The notes: a model not told the origin generated them from the letters alone. A stretch of DNA of 17,920 bases from an uncultured Verrucomicrobiota bacterium (GCA_903863315.1 CAIPBN010000648.1:1-17920); one strand, 5' to 3'. Positions 7,903 to 16,212 are shown, counted from the stretch's first letter. Program-made: numbers and translations.

Positions 7903-8841
7903 TCACTTCCTTGCGGACTCCACATTGTCCAGAAACCAGCGGTATGTGGTGCCCAGTCCCTGTTCGATAGGAGTGCGGGCTTGCCAGCCCATCGCTGCGA
8001 GCTTGCTCACGTCAAGCAGGCGGCGTGGGTTGCCGTCGGGCTGACTGATGTCCCAGCGCAGTTCGCCAGAAAAACCAGTCACCTTGCCGATTATCTCTGC
8101 CACTTCGCGGATGCTAATGTCCTGGCCCACGCCCACGTTGACGAAATCGTCGCCGCTATAATGGTCGAGCAGGAAGGCGCAAGCATCCGCAAGGTCGTCC
8201 ACATAAAGAAATTCCCTGCAAGGCCGGCCGGTGCCCCAGAGCGTGACGAACGGGCTGCCGCTCCGCTTGGCCTCGTGAAACTTGCGCAGTAACGCGGGCA
8301 GCACATGCGAGTGCTCCGGGTCGAAGTTGTCGTGCGGACCATAGAGGTTCGCGGGCATGGCCACGATAAAGTCCCGCCCATATTGGCGGCGATACGCCTG
8401 ACAGAGGCGGATGCCGGCGATTTTGGCAACTGAGTAGGCCTCATTGGTCGGCTCCATCGGCCCGGTCAGCAGCGAGCTCTCCTTGATCGGGATTTCAACC
8501 TGTTTGGGATAAATGCAAGTGCTTCCCAAGAAGAGGAGCTTCCTCGTCGCGTGGCGGTGCGCCGCCTCGATTACGTGGTTCTGAATCTTGAGATTCTCGA
8601 GCAGGAACTCGACGGGGTGCTTGTAGCTGTCCTTGATACCGCCCACACGCGCGGCGGCGAGGATCACGTAGTCGGGCTTCTCAGCACCGAAGAAACTGTC
8701 CACGGCGTGCGGGTCGGCAAGGTCCACCTCGGCGCGCGTGCGGGTGATGATCTCCCACTCGGGCCTCGCCGCGTAATGGCGCATCAAGGCGCTGCCCACC
8801 AGCCCACGATGTCCCGCGATGAAGAGACGCTTTCGGTTCAT
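7903..8841 (-). CDS. fcl: GDP-L-fucose synthase (GDP-4-keto-6-deoxy-D-mannose epimerase/reductase)
   Basis: A 312-residue short-chain dehydrogenase/reductase protein that makes GDP-L-fucose from GDP-4-keto-6-deoxymannose with NADPH. The dinucleotide motif is GHRGLVG at 10-16. The known catalytic residues fall at the same numbers as in E. coli Fcl: S107 and C109 in GSTCIYP, Y136 and K140 in YSVAK, and H179 in HSHVLP. RVGGI and the LYGPHDNFDPEHSHV stretch are family signatures. The partner enzyme GDP-mannose 4,6-dehydratase (gmd) is not in the window. The product would supply L-fucose, or its derivatives, to the cluster's glycosyltransferases. The ATG start at 8841 lies 34 nt after the ABC exporter stop. 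Confidence 0.95.
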   Translation of the reverse strand: MNRKRLFIAGHRGLVGSALMRHYAARPEWEIITRTRAEVDLADPHAVDSFFGAEKPDYVILAAARVGGIKDSYKHPVEFLLENLKIQNHVIEAAHRHATRKLLFLGSTCIYPKQVEIPIKESSLLTGPMEPTNEAYSVAKIAGIRLCQAYRRQYGRDFIVAMPANLYGPHDNFDPEHSHVLPALLRKFHEAKRSGSPFVTLWGTGRPCREFLYVDDLADACAFLLDHYSGDDFVNVGVGQDISIREVAEIIGKVTGFSGELRWDISQPDGNPRRLLDVSKLAAMGWQARTPIEQGLGTTYRWFLDNVESARK

Positions 8842-8875
8842 GTGCGTGAAAGTCTAGGGACGGTTCAACCCGGAA

Positions 8876-10795
8876 TCAAGGTGTGCTCGCCGCCGGGAGC
8901 GAAGCTTGGGCAAACGATCTGTTTGAACCGATCCCCTGCTTGCGTGCCATTTCGGCGAAAGCCCCGCCTCGGTGGAGGAGTTCCTCGTAGTTGCCACTCT
9001 CCACAACCAGGCCATTTGCCATCACTAGGATTTTGTCCATGTTCGCCAATGTGGCCAGACGGTGGGCGACGCAAACCACAGTGCGGTTGTGCTCGAGCCG
9101 ATCGATTGCCGCCTCCACCTCTGCCTCAGACGCGGAGTCGAGCGACGCTGTCGCTTCGTCGAGGAGCAAGATAGGTGCGTCGCGGACAAATGCGCGCGCA
9201 ATGGCCAGACGCTGTCGCTGGCCGCCGGATAAGGTGACTCCGCGCTCGCCGATGCGGGTCTCGTAACCCTGTGGCAGTTGCAGGATGAATTCGTGCGCAT
9301 TCGCCCCTTTTGCCGCCGCCTCGATTTCTTCGCGCGTCGCCCCGTCTTTTCCGCAGGCGATATTCTCCGCCACAGTCATATCGAAGAGCACAATTTCCTG
9401 GCTGACCAGCGCCATCTGCCTTTGCAGATCACGCAAAGCCACCGCGCGAAGGTCATGTCCGTCAATCAGGATGCTGCCTTCCGTGACGTCGTAAAAGCGG
9501 AACAACAAGTTGATCAAAGTGCTCTTGCCGCCTCCACTTTCGCCCGCGATGCCCAGTCGGCAACCGCGCGGGATAGTGAGCTGGATGTCCTGCAACACCG
9601 GTTTGCCGCCATACGAGAATCCCACGCCGCGCAATTCTATGCCCTGCGTGAATCCTTTCAGCCGTTCCGGTTGCGCCACATCGCGCACACTAGGCTGCTC
9701 GGTGAACAGCGTGAGCAGGCGCTGCACACCCGCGCTTGTTTGCTGAAAAAGCACATGGAGCGCCGCGAGTTTCTTGATGGGGTTGAAAATGAGCACCAAG
9801 CCGATCAGGAAGCCAGCGAGGTCATCCACCCGTGCACCGGACTGAAAGATGAACACCACCAGCCCGCCGAGGCCGAGCATGGCCACCGTCTCAATGGCCG
9901 GGTTCACCAACTCGCGCGCCTGGAGGTTTTTCATCGCGGCCCGGATGATGTCGCGGGAGATTTCCCGGAAGCGCGCCACCTGCCGGGCTTCCAAACCGAA
10001 CGCCTTCACCACGCGAATGCCGGAGAGTGCCTCGATGAGCAAACTCGACTGCGTGACCGTGGCCTGCACGCCGGCCAGTCCGGCTTTCCGCGCCTTCCGG
10101 CCCAGCACGATTAGCGGCACCATGCACACCGGGAGAAACAGGAAAACGAAGAGGCTCAAGCGCCAGTCCAACACAATCAGCATCACGAACGTGCCAACAA
10201 TCGTGACCGGTTCCTTGATCAGCATGGACAGGCCGGTGTCCAGGCTGCGGTGCAGCATGGAGGTGTCACTGTTCACCCGCGCCAGCAAGTCGCCCATCTT
10301 GGCACGGTTGAAGTAGTCAAGCGACAGGCTGTTGAGCTTGAGCAGCACGTCCGCCCGCAGGTCGTTGACCACGCGCTCGCTCACCCAGCCCATGCAATAG
10401 CTGCTCAGGAACCCGATGTAGCCGCGCGCCGCCACCAACAGCGGCAGCAGCAGAACGCCACCGAGAGTCTGCCGCCAGTCCACCGCCCGGCCCGTGCGCG
10501 GCAGCCAAGGGTCCACCAATTGATCCGCGCTGCGCTCCAGATCCACCTTGAGTTTTTCGAGCCGCTCGCTGAAGGAGCCGGCAACGATCGGCTTGCTGTC
10601 CTTGCGCGCGCTCTGGCCCAGTAACGCGCCCATCTGCTGCGCATCCATGCGGCTCACGATGGTTTTGCCTGCCCACACAAAGCCGAGGTTGGAAATGCCA
10701 AACGCGACGCCCAGCAGGATACCGGCGGCGAAGCGGACCCAATACCGGCGCAGATACGGCCAGCCGAATTTTAAGATGGACGCCAAATACTGCAT
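8876..10795 (-). CDS. MsbA-like ABC exporter, fused transmembrane and ATPase domains
   Basis: A 639-residue half-transporter. Transmembrane helices lie at roughly 20-42, 110-130, 190-232 and 300-340. The ATPase domain has Walker A GESGGGKST (418-426), Q-loop Q466, signature LSGGQ (522-526), Walker B ILLLDE (542-547) and H-loop H578. The domain order and length fit MsbA/lipid A or glycolipid exporters. Walker A has a glycine (GGGKST) where many MsbA proteins have serine. Between helix 1 and helix 2 is an unusually long hydrophilic stretch (about 47-108) that should face the periplasm. Its place between a heptosyltransferase-like gene and GDP-fucose synthase suggests that it flips LPS core/lipid A or a lipid-linked glycan. 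It need not be the cell's housekeeping MsbA. Confidence 0.9.
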   Translation of the reverse strand: MQYLASILKFGWPYLRRYWVRFAAGILLGVAFGISNLGFVWAGKTIVSRMDAQQMGALLGQSARKDSKPIVAGSFSERLEKLKVDLERSADQLVDPWLPRTGRAVDWRQTLGGVLLLPLLVAARGYIGFLSSYCMGWVSERVVNDLRADVLLKLNSLSLDYFNRAKMGDLLARVNSDTSMLHRSLDTGLSMLIKEPVTIVGTFVMLIVLDWRLSLFVFLFLPVCMVPLIVLGRKARKAGLAGVQATVTQSSLLIEALSGIRVVKAFGLEARQVARFREISRDIIRAAMKNLQARELVNPAIETVAMLGLGGLVVFIFQSGARVDDLAGFLIGLVLIFNPIKKLAALHVLFQQTSAGVQRLLTLFTEQPSVRDVAQPERLKGFTQGIELRGVGFSYGGKPVLQDIQLTIPRGCRLGIAGESGGGKSTLINLLFRFYDVTEGSILIDGHDLRAVALRDLQRQMALVSQEIVLFDMTVAENIACGKDGATREEIEAAAKGANAHEFILQLPQGYETRIGERGVTLSGGQRQRLAIARAFVRDAPILLLDEATASLDSASEAEVEAAIDRLEHNRTVVCVAHRLATLANMDKILVMANGLVVESGNYEELLHRGGAFAEMARKQGIGSNRSFAQASLPAASTP

Positions 10796-10834
10796 GAACG
10801 ATGCCCGCCATTAGCTCGGCGGCTTGCTGGAGCG

Positions 10835-11962
10835 TCAACCCTTTTGACAGCTTTCTTCCGCGACGGTCAGTTCTTGGAGCAACTGGCTGGTCGCCATCCA
10901 GACGTCGTCCAGCGCAACCCGTTCAGTAAGCGTGCCACCCAGCCGCTCCTGTTCTTCCAATTCCAAGGCGCGCATTTCCGCCAGTATCGCACCGGGTGGC
11001 CCCACCAACCTGTGCAGCACTCGCCAAGGATGCCAGATAGCGGGTTTCGATGGGCCGAATATGGCTACCGTCGGACACTGACAGGCGGCTGCAAGGTGCA
11101 TGGCCGCCGTATCCACGCCGACGAACAACCGCGCGCGATGCAGCAGACCAGCAAGTTTTCGCCAGTTCGCACGGCCGGCGGTGCTGATCGTGCCCGCGCC
11201 GATGGCCGTTTCCAATTGCTGTGCCAAGGCGACTTCATCTAGGTCGGGCCCCGCGCTGATCACAATCTGAAAGCCGAGCGCGGTCAGCCGCCGCCCCAGT
11301 TCCGTCCAGTGCGCAACCGGCCAACGCTTCCGCAACCACCGCGTGCCTGGATGGAAGACAACGAAGGGCGGGCGCACGGTGGCTCCGGTCCAGTCCTCCG
11401 TCCGCTCCCGCGCGAAGCACAGCGGTGGAACCTCGTCACCCAAGGGCAAAAGCTGGGAGGTGACTAAAAAATCCTTTCGCGCGCGATGGCACTGCTTGCG
11501 CTCGGCCACCGGCATTTCCAGCAACGCGAACCGCCGCCGCCACCAACGGCTCAGAGGCCGCAAGCTCCCATCGGTGGCCAGTTTCTTCGCTCCGCTCAAC
11601 CACGCGAGCCAGCGGCCCCGGCTGCTGTCGCCCAGTTCAAACGCGCAGTCGAACGGCTGCTGACGAAGCGTCGCGGCCAGTCGGACTTCGGAGCAAAGGG
11701 AACTCAGGCCGCGGTTCCATTTCTCCGCCGGCGCGGCGGTCAGCAGCCGATCAATCGCGGGACAGCCGGCCAGAATGCCCTCGCAACCCTGGCGCACCAC
11801 CACCCAAATCTCGGCGTCGGGAAACTGCCGCCGCGCCGCCGTCAGCGTCGGTGTCATGATCAACGCGTCGCCAATGTGCCGGAGCTTGATGAACAGGAGT
11901 CGCACGGGAGTAAATTTGAGCGCGCCGCTTTCTACCGTTCGCACCGGGGCGAAGACGAACAC
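10835..11962 (-). CDS. GT9 family glycosyltransferase (ADP-heptose:LPS heptosyltransferase-like)
   Basis: A protein of up to 375 residues with GT9 marks: LLFIKLRHIGDALIMTPTL near the N-terminus, FVVFHPGTRWLRKRWP in the middle and FVGVDTAAMHLAAACQCPTVAIFGPSKP in the C-terminal half (the VDT-MHLA nucleotide-heptose binding loop). WaaC/WaaF/WaaQ proteins add heptose to the LPS inner core in the cytoplasm. The longest start is GTG at 11962, only 12 nt from the divergent ATG at 11975. An inner GTG at 11905-11903 (VRLLFIK) would place the start right at the first strand and leave room for promoters, so the true start may be 11905. It is the first minus-strand gene of the cluster. WaaF versus WaaQ identity cannot be told. 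Confidence 0.85.
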   Translation of the reverse strand: MFVFAPVRTVESGALKFTPVRLLFIKLRHIGDALIMTPTLTAARRQFPDAEIWVVVRQGCEGILAGCPAIDRLLTAAPAEKWNRGLSSLCSEVRLAATLRQQPFDCAFELGDSSRGRWLAWLSGAKKLATDGSLRPLSRWWRRRFALLEMPVAERKQCHRARKDFLVTSQLLPLGDEVPPLCFARERTEDWTGATVRPPFVVFHPGTRWLRKRWPVAHWTELGRRLTALGFQIVISAGPDLDEVALAQQLETAIGAGTISTAGRANWRKLAGLLHRARLFVGVDTAAMHLAAACQCPTVAIFGPSKPAIWHPWRVLHRLVGPPGAILAEMRALELEEQERLGGTLTERVALDDVWMATSQLLQELTVAEESCQKG

Positions 11963-11974
11963 AAAGTTGGCCGG

Positions 11975-12676
11975 ATGGATTCCGCTTGCCCGCGCTTTTG
12001 CCGCATCCGCACACTGCGCTGGATGGCTGTCCGCTCAACCGCCCACACCCGCGCCGCCGAAATGGCCCCTGAGGAACTGGCCAGCCTCACGGAGTTGTTG
12101 CGGCACCGCCAGTTCCCGGGTCGGCATCTGGAAATCGGCACGGCGGCCGGCGGCACCTTGTGCGAGATGCTGCGTTGCTTCCCGGCGGGCCGAACGCCGC
12201 CCTTCGTCGTGGTGGACACGATGCGCTATTTCCCCGACCAGCTAGAAATCGTGCGGGGCAATCTGCGTGACCACTGCTTAGACCCGGCGGCGGTGGACTT
12301 CCGCATAGCCACCAGTGACACCGCGTTTCAACAGGCCGAGGCGGCGAGAGAGAGCTACGACTTCATGCTGATTGATGGTGCACACAAGATCCGCTACGTC
12401 ATGCAAGACTTGCGGTGGACACGGCTGCTCGCCGTGGGCGGCCGCGTTTGTTTCCACGACTACGCGCCGCGGTGCCCCGGCGTTGTGCGCGCGGTGGATC
12501 ACTTCCTCGCCGGCCGCATGAACTATCGCCGCGAAACACTCGCCGGCAGTCTGCTCGTCCTGGAAAAAACTGCCGCCTCCGCAACGCCAGAGGTTGGCTG
12601 GACCGACCTGCTCTGGGCCAACCTCTGGTCGCCGTGGCTGCAATTGCAAGCGAGTCTGAGCAAACGACTGAAATAA
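11975..12676 (+). CDS. Class I SAM-dependent methyltransferase (Methyltransf_24-like)
   Basis: A 233-residue protein from ATG 11975; in-frame ATGs at 12023 and 12062 are alternatives that give a more family-like N-terminus (MAPEELASLTELL). The SAM-binding motif is HLEIGTAAGGTL at 51-62, with D81 after strand 2. YDFMLIDGAHKIRYVMQDL at 128-146 and GGRVCFHDYAP at 155-165 are the typical class I signatures of the Methyltransf_24/cephalosporin-hydroxylase-like group. Such proteins are common in glycan loci as sugar O-methyltransferases. It is transcribed away from the minus-strand cluster and followed 77 nt later by a GT4 gene, so the two form a small operon. The substrate is unknown. The open frame extends upstream to 11486 but that part overlaps the GT9 gene and is rejected. 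Confidence 0.8.
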   Translation: MDSACPRFCRIRTLRWMAVRSTAHTRAAEMAPEELASLTELLRHRQFPGRHLEIGTAAGGTLCEMLRCFPAGRTPPFVVVDTMRYFPDQLEIVRGNLRDHCLDPAAVDFRIATSDTAFQQAEAARESYDFMLIDGAHKIRYVMQDLRWTRLLAVGGRVCFHDYAPRCPGVVRAVDHFLAGRMNYRRETLAGSLLVLEKTAASATPEVGWTDLLWANLWSPWLQLQASLSKRLK

Positions 12677-12753
12677 CTTCCAGTCGTCGCATCCCACGGG
12701 TCGCGGCCAATTTCGTTGTCTTGCCTGCGCGCGCTTTCCAAGATGCAGACGCT

Positions 12754-13872
12754 TTGAGCAGCACCAGCAAACCATCGCGCCCGTGGCGCATCGTCCACTC
12801 GGAAGCCTCACCCGGCTGGGGCGGGCAAGAGCGGCGCGTCATGGCGGAGCTGCTCGGGTTCCGAGGGCGCGGACACACCGTGGGCTTGGTGGCACCAGCA
12901 CCCGCGACCATTTTCGCCGAGGCCGTGAAGAGTGACCTGCCGCACGCGACGCTCTCGGAGAACCGGTGGGCCTTTCCCTTCGCGGTCACCAACACCGCGC
13001 GATGGCTACGGGAATTCCACGCGGATGTAGTAAACACGCACAGCTCGCGCGATGGCTGGATAGTCGGGCTGGCAGCGCGGCTCGCACGAGTGCCTCTGGT
13101 CATCCGTTCGCGCCATTTCGATGTGCCGGTGGCGAACCCGTGGTTGAGTCGGCACCTGTATGCGACGCTCGCCGACCACCTCATCACCACCAGCCCCAAG
13201 GTCGCGGCGGACTTCCGCGAGCTGTTCCGGCTTTCCGATGATCGTGTGACCGCCATCCCGACCGGCGTGGACGTGGTGAAGTTTTCACCGGAAGGGCCAA
13301 AAGCATCGTTTGAATTCCCGCCGGAAGCCACCGGGCCGCTCATCGGCATCATCGGCGTGATCCGCCAGGCCAAGGGACATCCGGCGCTGTTTCGAGCAAT
13401 GCGTCAACTGGCCAACGGCGGTTTCCCGATGCGATGTGTGGTGGTCGGTGACCGGCCCAATCGTGCGCTCTTGGAAAAATATGTCGGCGATTTGGGGCTG
13501 CTTGACAGCGTGCTCTTCGCCGGCCAGCGCGATGATGTGCCGGCCATCCTGCGCGCGCTCGATGTCCTGGCGATTCCCTCCCTGCACGAGGCGATTCCCC
13601 AGGTGGGCTTGCAGGCGCTGGCCACAAAGACGCCGGTGGTCGCCAGCAATGTCGGCGGCATTCCCGCCATCATCCGGCCCGGCGAAACAGGTCGCCTGTG
13701 CGCTCCGGGAGATGCCGCCAGCCTGGCGTCCGCGCTGCGCGAGGCACTGTCCGACAAAGCCGCCACGCAAGCCATGTGCGAACGCGGACGCGCCCTCGTG
13801 GAGCGAGAGCACACTGTCGAAGTGATGCTGGACCGGCTGGAGAAGATTTACCGGCGGTATCTGCCGGCCTGA
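12754..13872 (+). CDS. GT4 family glycosyltransferase
   Basis: A 372-residue GT-B glycosyltransferase from a TTG at 12754; a second in-frame TTG at 12721 is possible. No ATG or GTG precedes the first strand (RPWRIVHSEASPGWGGQERR). GT4 features are GGQE at 23-26, IPTGVDVVKFSP at 168-179, GVIRQAKGHPALFRA at 201-215 and LAIPSLHEAIPQVGLQALA at 272-290, followed by TPVVASNVGGIPAII. The usual E-x7-E motif reads E279-x7-Q287, a variant found in some GT4 subgroups. It probably transfers a hexose or heptose to the LPS core or glycan. The open frame reaches back to 12415 over the methyltransferase gene; that extension is rejected. Donor sugar is unknown. Confidence 0.85.
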   Translation: MSSTSKPSRPWRIVHSEASPGWGGQERRVMAELLGFRGRGHTVGLVAPAPATIFAEAVKSDLPHATLSENRWAFPFAVTNTARWLREFHADVVNTHSSRDGWIVGLAARLARVPLVIRSRHFDVPVANPWLSRHLYATLADHLITTSPKVAADFRELFRLSDDRVTAIPTGVDVVKFSPEGPKASFEFPPEATGPLIGIIGVIRQAKGHPALFRAMRQLANGGFPMRCVVVGDRPNRALLEKYVGDLGLLDSVLFAGQRDDVPAILRALDVLAIPSLHEAIPQVGLQALATKTPVVASNVGGIPAIIRPGETGRLCAPGDAASLASALREALSDKAATQAMCERGRALVEREHTVEVMLDRLEKIYRRYLPA

Positions 13873-13886
13873 CGGGATTCCGTTCG

Positions 13887-14777
13887 CTAGCTCGCGAAAA
13901 TCTTCGTCATCCGGTCGGACAAATCCTTCAAGCCCTCCGGTGTGCCGCCGCCGCCCTGCTCGGCGATGCCCCAGCCGGAGTAACCGATCTTGTCCAGCGC
14001 GGCCATGATGGCGGGCCAGTTGTTGTCGCCTTCGAGGAACTTTGCGCCGAAGCCCGCGCCGGGGCTGGTCGCGGTCATTTTGCGCGTGTCGAATTCCTTG
14101 ATGTGAAGCTTGAGGATGCGCTTGCCAATGACGAGAATCCACTCTTGCGCCGGGCTGTAGCGGCCCACGTTGCCGATGTCGAAGTGCCAGCCGACCCACT
14201 CGCTGTTGATGGCGTCGAGGAGGTCCACCGCCTGCTGCGGCTTGGTGACGAAGTTGTTCCAGACGTTCTCGATGGCGATCTTCACGCCGAGGTCTTTGGC
14301 GACGGGCACAGCTTTCTGGATCTCGGCGACGCACCGCTTGAAGCAGTCGTCGTAAGTCACCTTGTCGTTCACCACGCCGGGGACGAGCAGAACGGAGGTA
14401 GCCCCGTAAGCTTTGGCGTCCTGCAGGGAGAGCACGAGGCCGTCGTAGCCAATTTTGCGCGTGGGTTCATCGGCGGCGGAGAGCGGCTTGGCCCAGTGCG
14501 TGTGGCAGCAGACGCTGGCGGCTTTTAGGCCGGTTTCTTTGAGCGCGGCGACGACATCTTCCCGGTTCATCGCCCCCATCGGCTCGACGCCGAGAAAGCC
14601 AGCAGCCTGCGCGGCCTTCATCTTCTCAATCACGGTGCCCTTCACGCCGATAGTGCTCCACATGATGGCTTTTTGGATTTCACGCGGCTTGGCGGCCGCA
14701 GTGGCTCCGACGGCGAGGCCGACGGTGGCAGCCGAGAGGGTTTGGACGAAATGACGACGGGACAGTGGTTGGCTCAT
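13887..14777 (-). CDS. Tat-exported sugar phosphate isomerase/epimerase-like TIM-barrel protein
   Basis: A 296-residue protein from ATG 14777; an in-frame ATG at 14831 is possible but puts 18 residues before the signal. The N-terminus (LSRRHFVQTLSAATVGLAV) is a twin-arginine signal peptide with SRRHF and a hydrophobic core, ending near AAA-K at 27-30. The mature part is an AP-endonuclease-2/xylose-isomerase-like barrel. Likely metal ligands are E170 (IAIENVW), D200 (GWHFDIGN), H225 (KLHIKEFD) and E273 (WGIAEQ). Such proteins are abundant in Verrucomicrobiota and Planctomycetes and likely act on sugars or inositols outside the cytoplasm. The substrate is unknown. It converges on the GT4 gene with only 14 nt between stops and faces away from dctA. 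Confidence 0.85.
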   Translation of the reverse strand: MSQPLSRRHFVQTLSAATVGLAVGATAAAKPREIQKAIMWSTIGVKGTVIEKMKAAQAAGFLGVEPMGAMNREDVVAALKETGLKAASVCCHTHWAKPLSAADEPTRKIGYDGLVLSLQDAKAYGATSVLLVPGVVNDKVTYDDCFKRCVAEIQKAVPVAKDLGVKIAIENVWNNFVTKPQQAVDLLDAINSEWVGWHFDIGNVGRYSPAQEWILVIGKRILKLHIKEFDTRKMTATSPGAGFGAKFLEGDNNWPAIMAALDKIGYSGWGIAEQGGGGTPEGLKDLSDRMTKIFAS

Positions 14778-14800
14778 AGAAGTGGTTGCTGTGCTGGACA

Positions 14801-14820
14801 CCAGAGTTGGAAACCTCTGG
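14801..14820. repeat. Perfect 6-bp inverted repeat upstream of the isomerase-like gene
   Basis: CCAGAG (14801-14806) and CTCTGG (14815-14820) flank an 8-nt loop. It lies in the 115-nt divergent gap, 24 nt before the isomerase ATG on the minus strand. It could be a weak mRNA hairpin or a protein binding site; no function is shown. Confidence 0.3.
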
Positions 14821-14825
14821 ATGCG

Positions 14826-14842
14826 GCGCAATTCAATTGTGC
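14826..14842. promoter_or_regulatory. Operator-like 17-bp palindrome between the isomerase-like gene and dctA
   Basis: The sequence GCGCAATTCAATTGTGC is symmetric about C14834, with seven of eight arm pairs matching and one G:T mismatch. It lies 50 nt upstream of the dctA start and 48 nt from the isomerase ATG. Size and symmetry suit a dimeric repressor or activator. No clear -35/-10 pair was seen nearby, so the regulator and its target gene are guesses. Confidence 0.35.
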
Positions 14843-14892
14843 ATGACGGCTCCGTTGCGTGCAGACGCGGGAACCACTAGCCTTGCGCCCGC

Positions 14893-16212
14893 TTGAACAC
14901 CGCCCCCCCGACCGCCACCACCACCCATGCGCCTTGGTATCGCATGCTGTATGTGCAAGTGCTGATGGCGGTGGCGTTGGGCATCGCGGTGGGCTGGGTG
15001 CGCCCGGAATTCGGCGTCTCGCTCAAACCGCTGGGCGACGGCTTCATCAGCCTCGTGAAGATGATGATCGCGCCCATCATCTTCTGCACGGTCGTCCACG
15101 GCATCGCGTCCATGAGCGACCTGAAGCAACTGGGCCGCGTGGGCGTGAAGACCCTGCTCTACTTCGAGGTGGTTTCCACCCTCGCGCTGGTCATCGGCCT
15201 GGTGGTGGTGAACTGGCTTCAGCCGGGCGCGGGCTTCAACATTGACTCCGCGACCCTCGATCCCGAGGTGGCCAGGAATCTCGCCAAGAAAGCCGAGGCG
15301 CAGACGATGACGGCCTTCCTGCTCAACATCATCCCCGCGACGCTCTTCTCGGCCTTCGTCACCGGCGACCTCCTGCAAGTGCTCCTCGTCTCGACCTTCA
15401 CTGGCTTCGCCATCACTGCGCTGGCCGAGCCGCAGCGGCACGCCGTGCTGAACGTCCTCGACCGCGGTTCGGAAATCTTTTTCGGCATCATGCGGCTGGT
15501 GGTGAAGTTCGCCCCGGTGGGCGCGTGCGGCGCGATGGCTTTCACCGTCGGCAAATACGGGCCAGAGGCGCTGGGCAAGCTGTTCCAGTTGATGGCGAGC
15601 TTTTACGCCACGGCGGCCGTGTTCGTCTTTGTCGTGCTGGGCGGCATCGCGGCGGCGTGCGGGTTTTCGATTCTGCGCTTTCTCGCCTTCATCAAGGAGG
15701 AGCTGCTCCTGACGCTGGGCACCAGCTCATCAGAAACCGCCCTGCCGGGGATGATCCAAAAGCTGCGGCGGCTGGGCTGCGGCAAATCCACCGTCGGTCT
15801 CGTCATCCCCACGGGCTACAGCTTCAACCTCGATGGCACGAACATCTACATGACCATGGCCGCCGTCTTCCTCGCTCAGGCCACGAACACGCCGCTCGAC
15901 CTCCGCGAGCAAATCACGCTGCTGCTCGTTGCGATGGTGTCATCGAAGGGCTCCAGCGGCGTGACCGGCGCGGGCTTTGTGACGCTGGCGGCCACGCTCG
16001 CGGTGCTGCCCAAGGTGCCCATCGCATCGCTGGCGCTGCTGGTGGGCATCGACCGCTTCATGAGCGAATGCCGCGCCATCACCAACCTGATCGGCAACGG
16101 CGTGGCGACCGTTGTCATCAGCCGCTGGGAAGGCGAAGTAACGCCGGAGACGCTCCAGAAGAACTTGGCGGCGGGCGGAATCGAGCCAGGGCAGCCAGCG
16201 GACACGAAGTAG
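14893..16212 (+). CDS. dctA: C4-dicarboxylate:cation symporter DctA
   Basis: A 439-residue dicarboxylate/amino acid:cation symporter. It matches E. coli DctA over almost its whole length in blocks I recall: VKMMIAPIIFCTVVHGIA, KTLLYFEVVSTLALVIGL, VGACGAMAFTVGKYG, EELLLTLGTSSSETALP (the re-entrant serine-rich loop), LVIPTGYSFNLDGTNIYMTM (substrate and sodium/proton site) and GIDRFMSECRAITNLIGNG. It takes up succinate, fumarate, malate or aspartate across the inner membrane. The start is TTG at 14893; a stop lies 15 nt upstream in frame, and an internal ATG at 14944 would cut the N-terminal tail but keep helix 1. There is no Shine-Dalgarno. It stands alone, convergent with lpxD, with no two-component dctBD pair in the window. 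Confidence 0.94.
   Translation: MNTAPPTATTTHAPWYRMLYVQVLMAVALGIAVGWVRPEFGVSLKPLGDGFISLVKMMIAPIIFCTVVHGIASMSDLKQLGRVGVKTLLYFEVVSTLALVIGLVVVNWLQPGAGFNIDSATLDPEVARNLAKKAEAQTMTAFLLNIIPATLFSAFVTGDLLQVLLVSTFTGFAITALAEPQRHAVLNVLDRGSEIFFGIMRLVVKFAPVGACGAMAFTVGKYGPEALGKLFQLMASFYATAAVFVFVVLGGIAAACGFSILRFLAFIKEELLLTLGTSSSETALPGMIQKLRRLGCGKSTVGLVIPTGYSFNLDGTNIYMTMAAVFLAQATNTPLDLREQITLLLVAMVSSKGSSGVTGAGFVTLAATLAVLPKVPIASLALLVGIDRFMSECRAITNLIGNGVATVVISRWEGEVTPETLQKNLAAGGIEPGQPADTK

Noticed and set aside
9278..10114. Plus-strand open frame (278 codons) opposite the ABC exporter
   Set aside because: Antisense to conserved ATPase and membrane domains; H/Q/R-rich translation without motifs.
13868..13892. Possible terminator between the convergent GT4 and isomerase-like genes
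   Set aside because: Only a 4-bp ACGG/CCGT stem without a T-run is present in the 14-nt gap.
13285..14334. Minus-strand open frame (349 codons) across the end of the GT4 gene and the isomerase-like gene
   Set aside because: It spans two well-supported genes in another frame, with an arginine-rich, non-globular translation.
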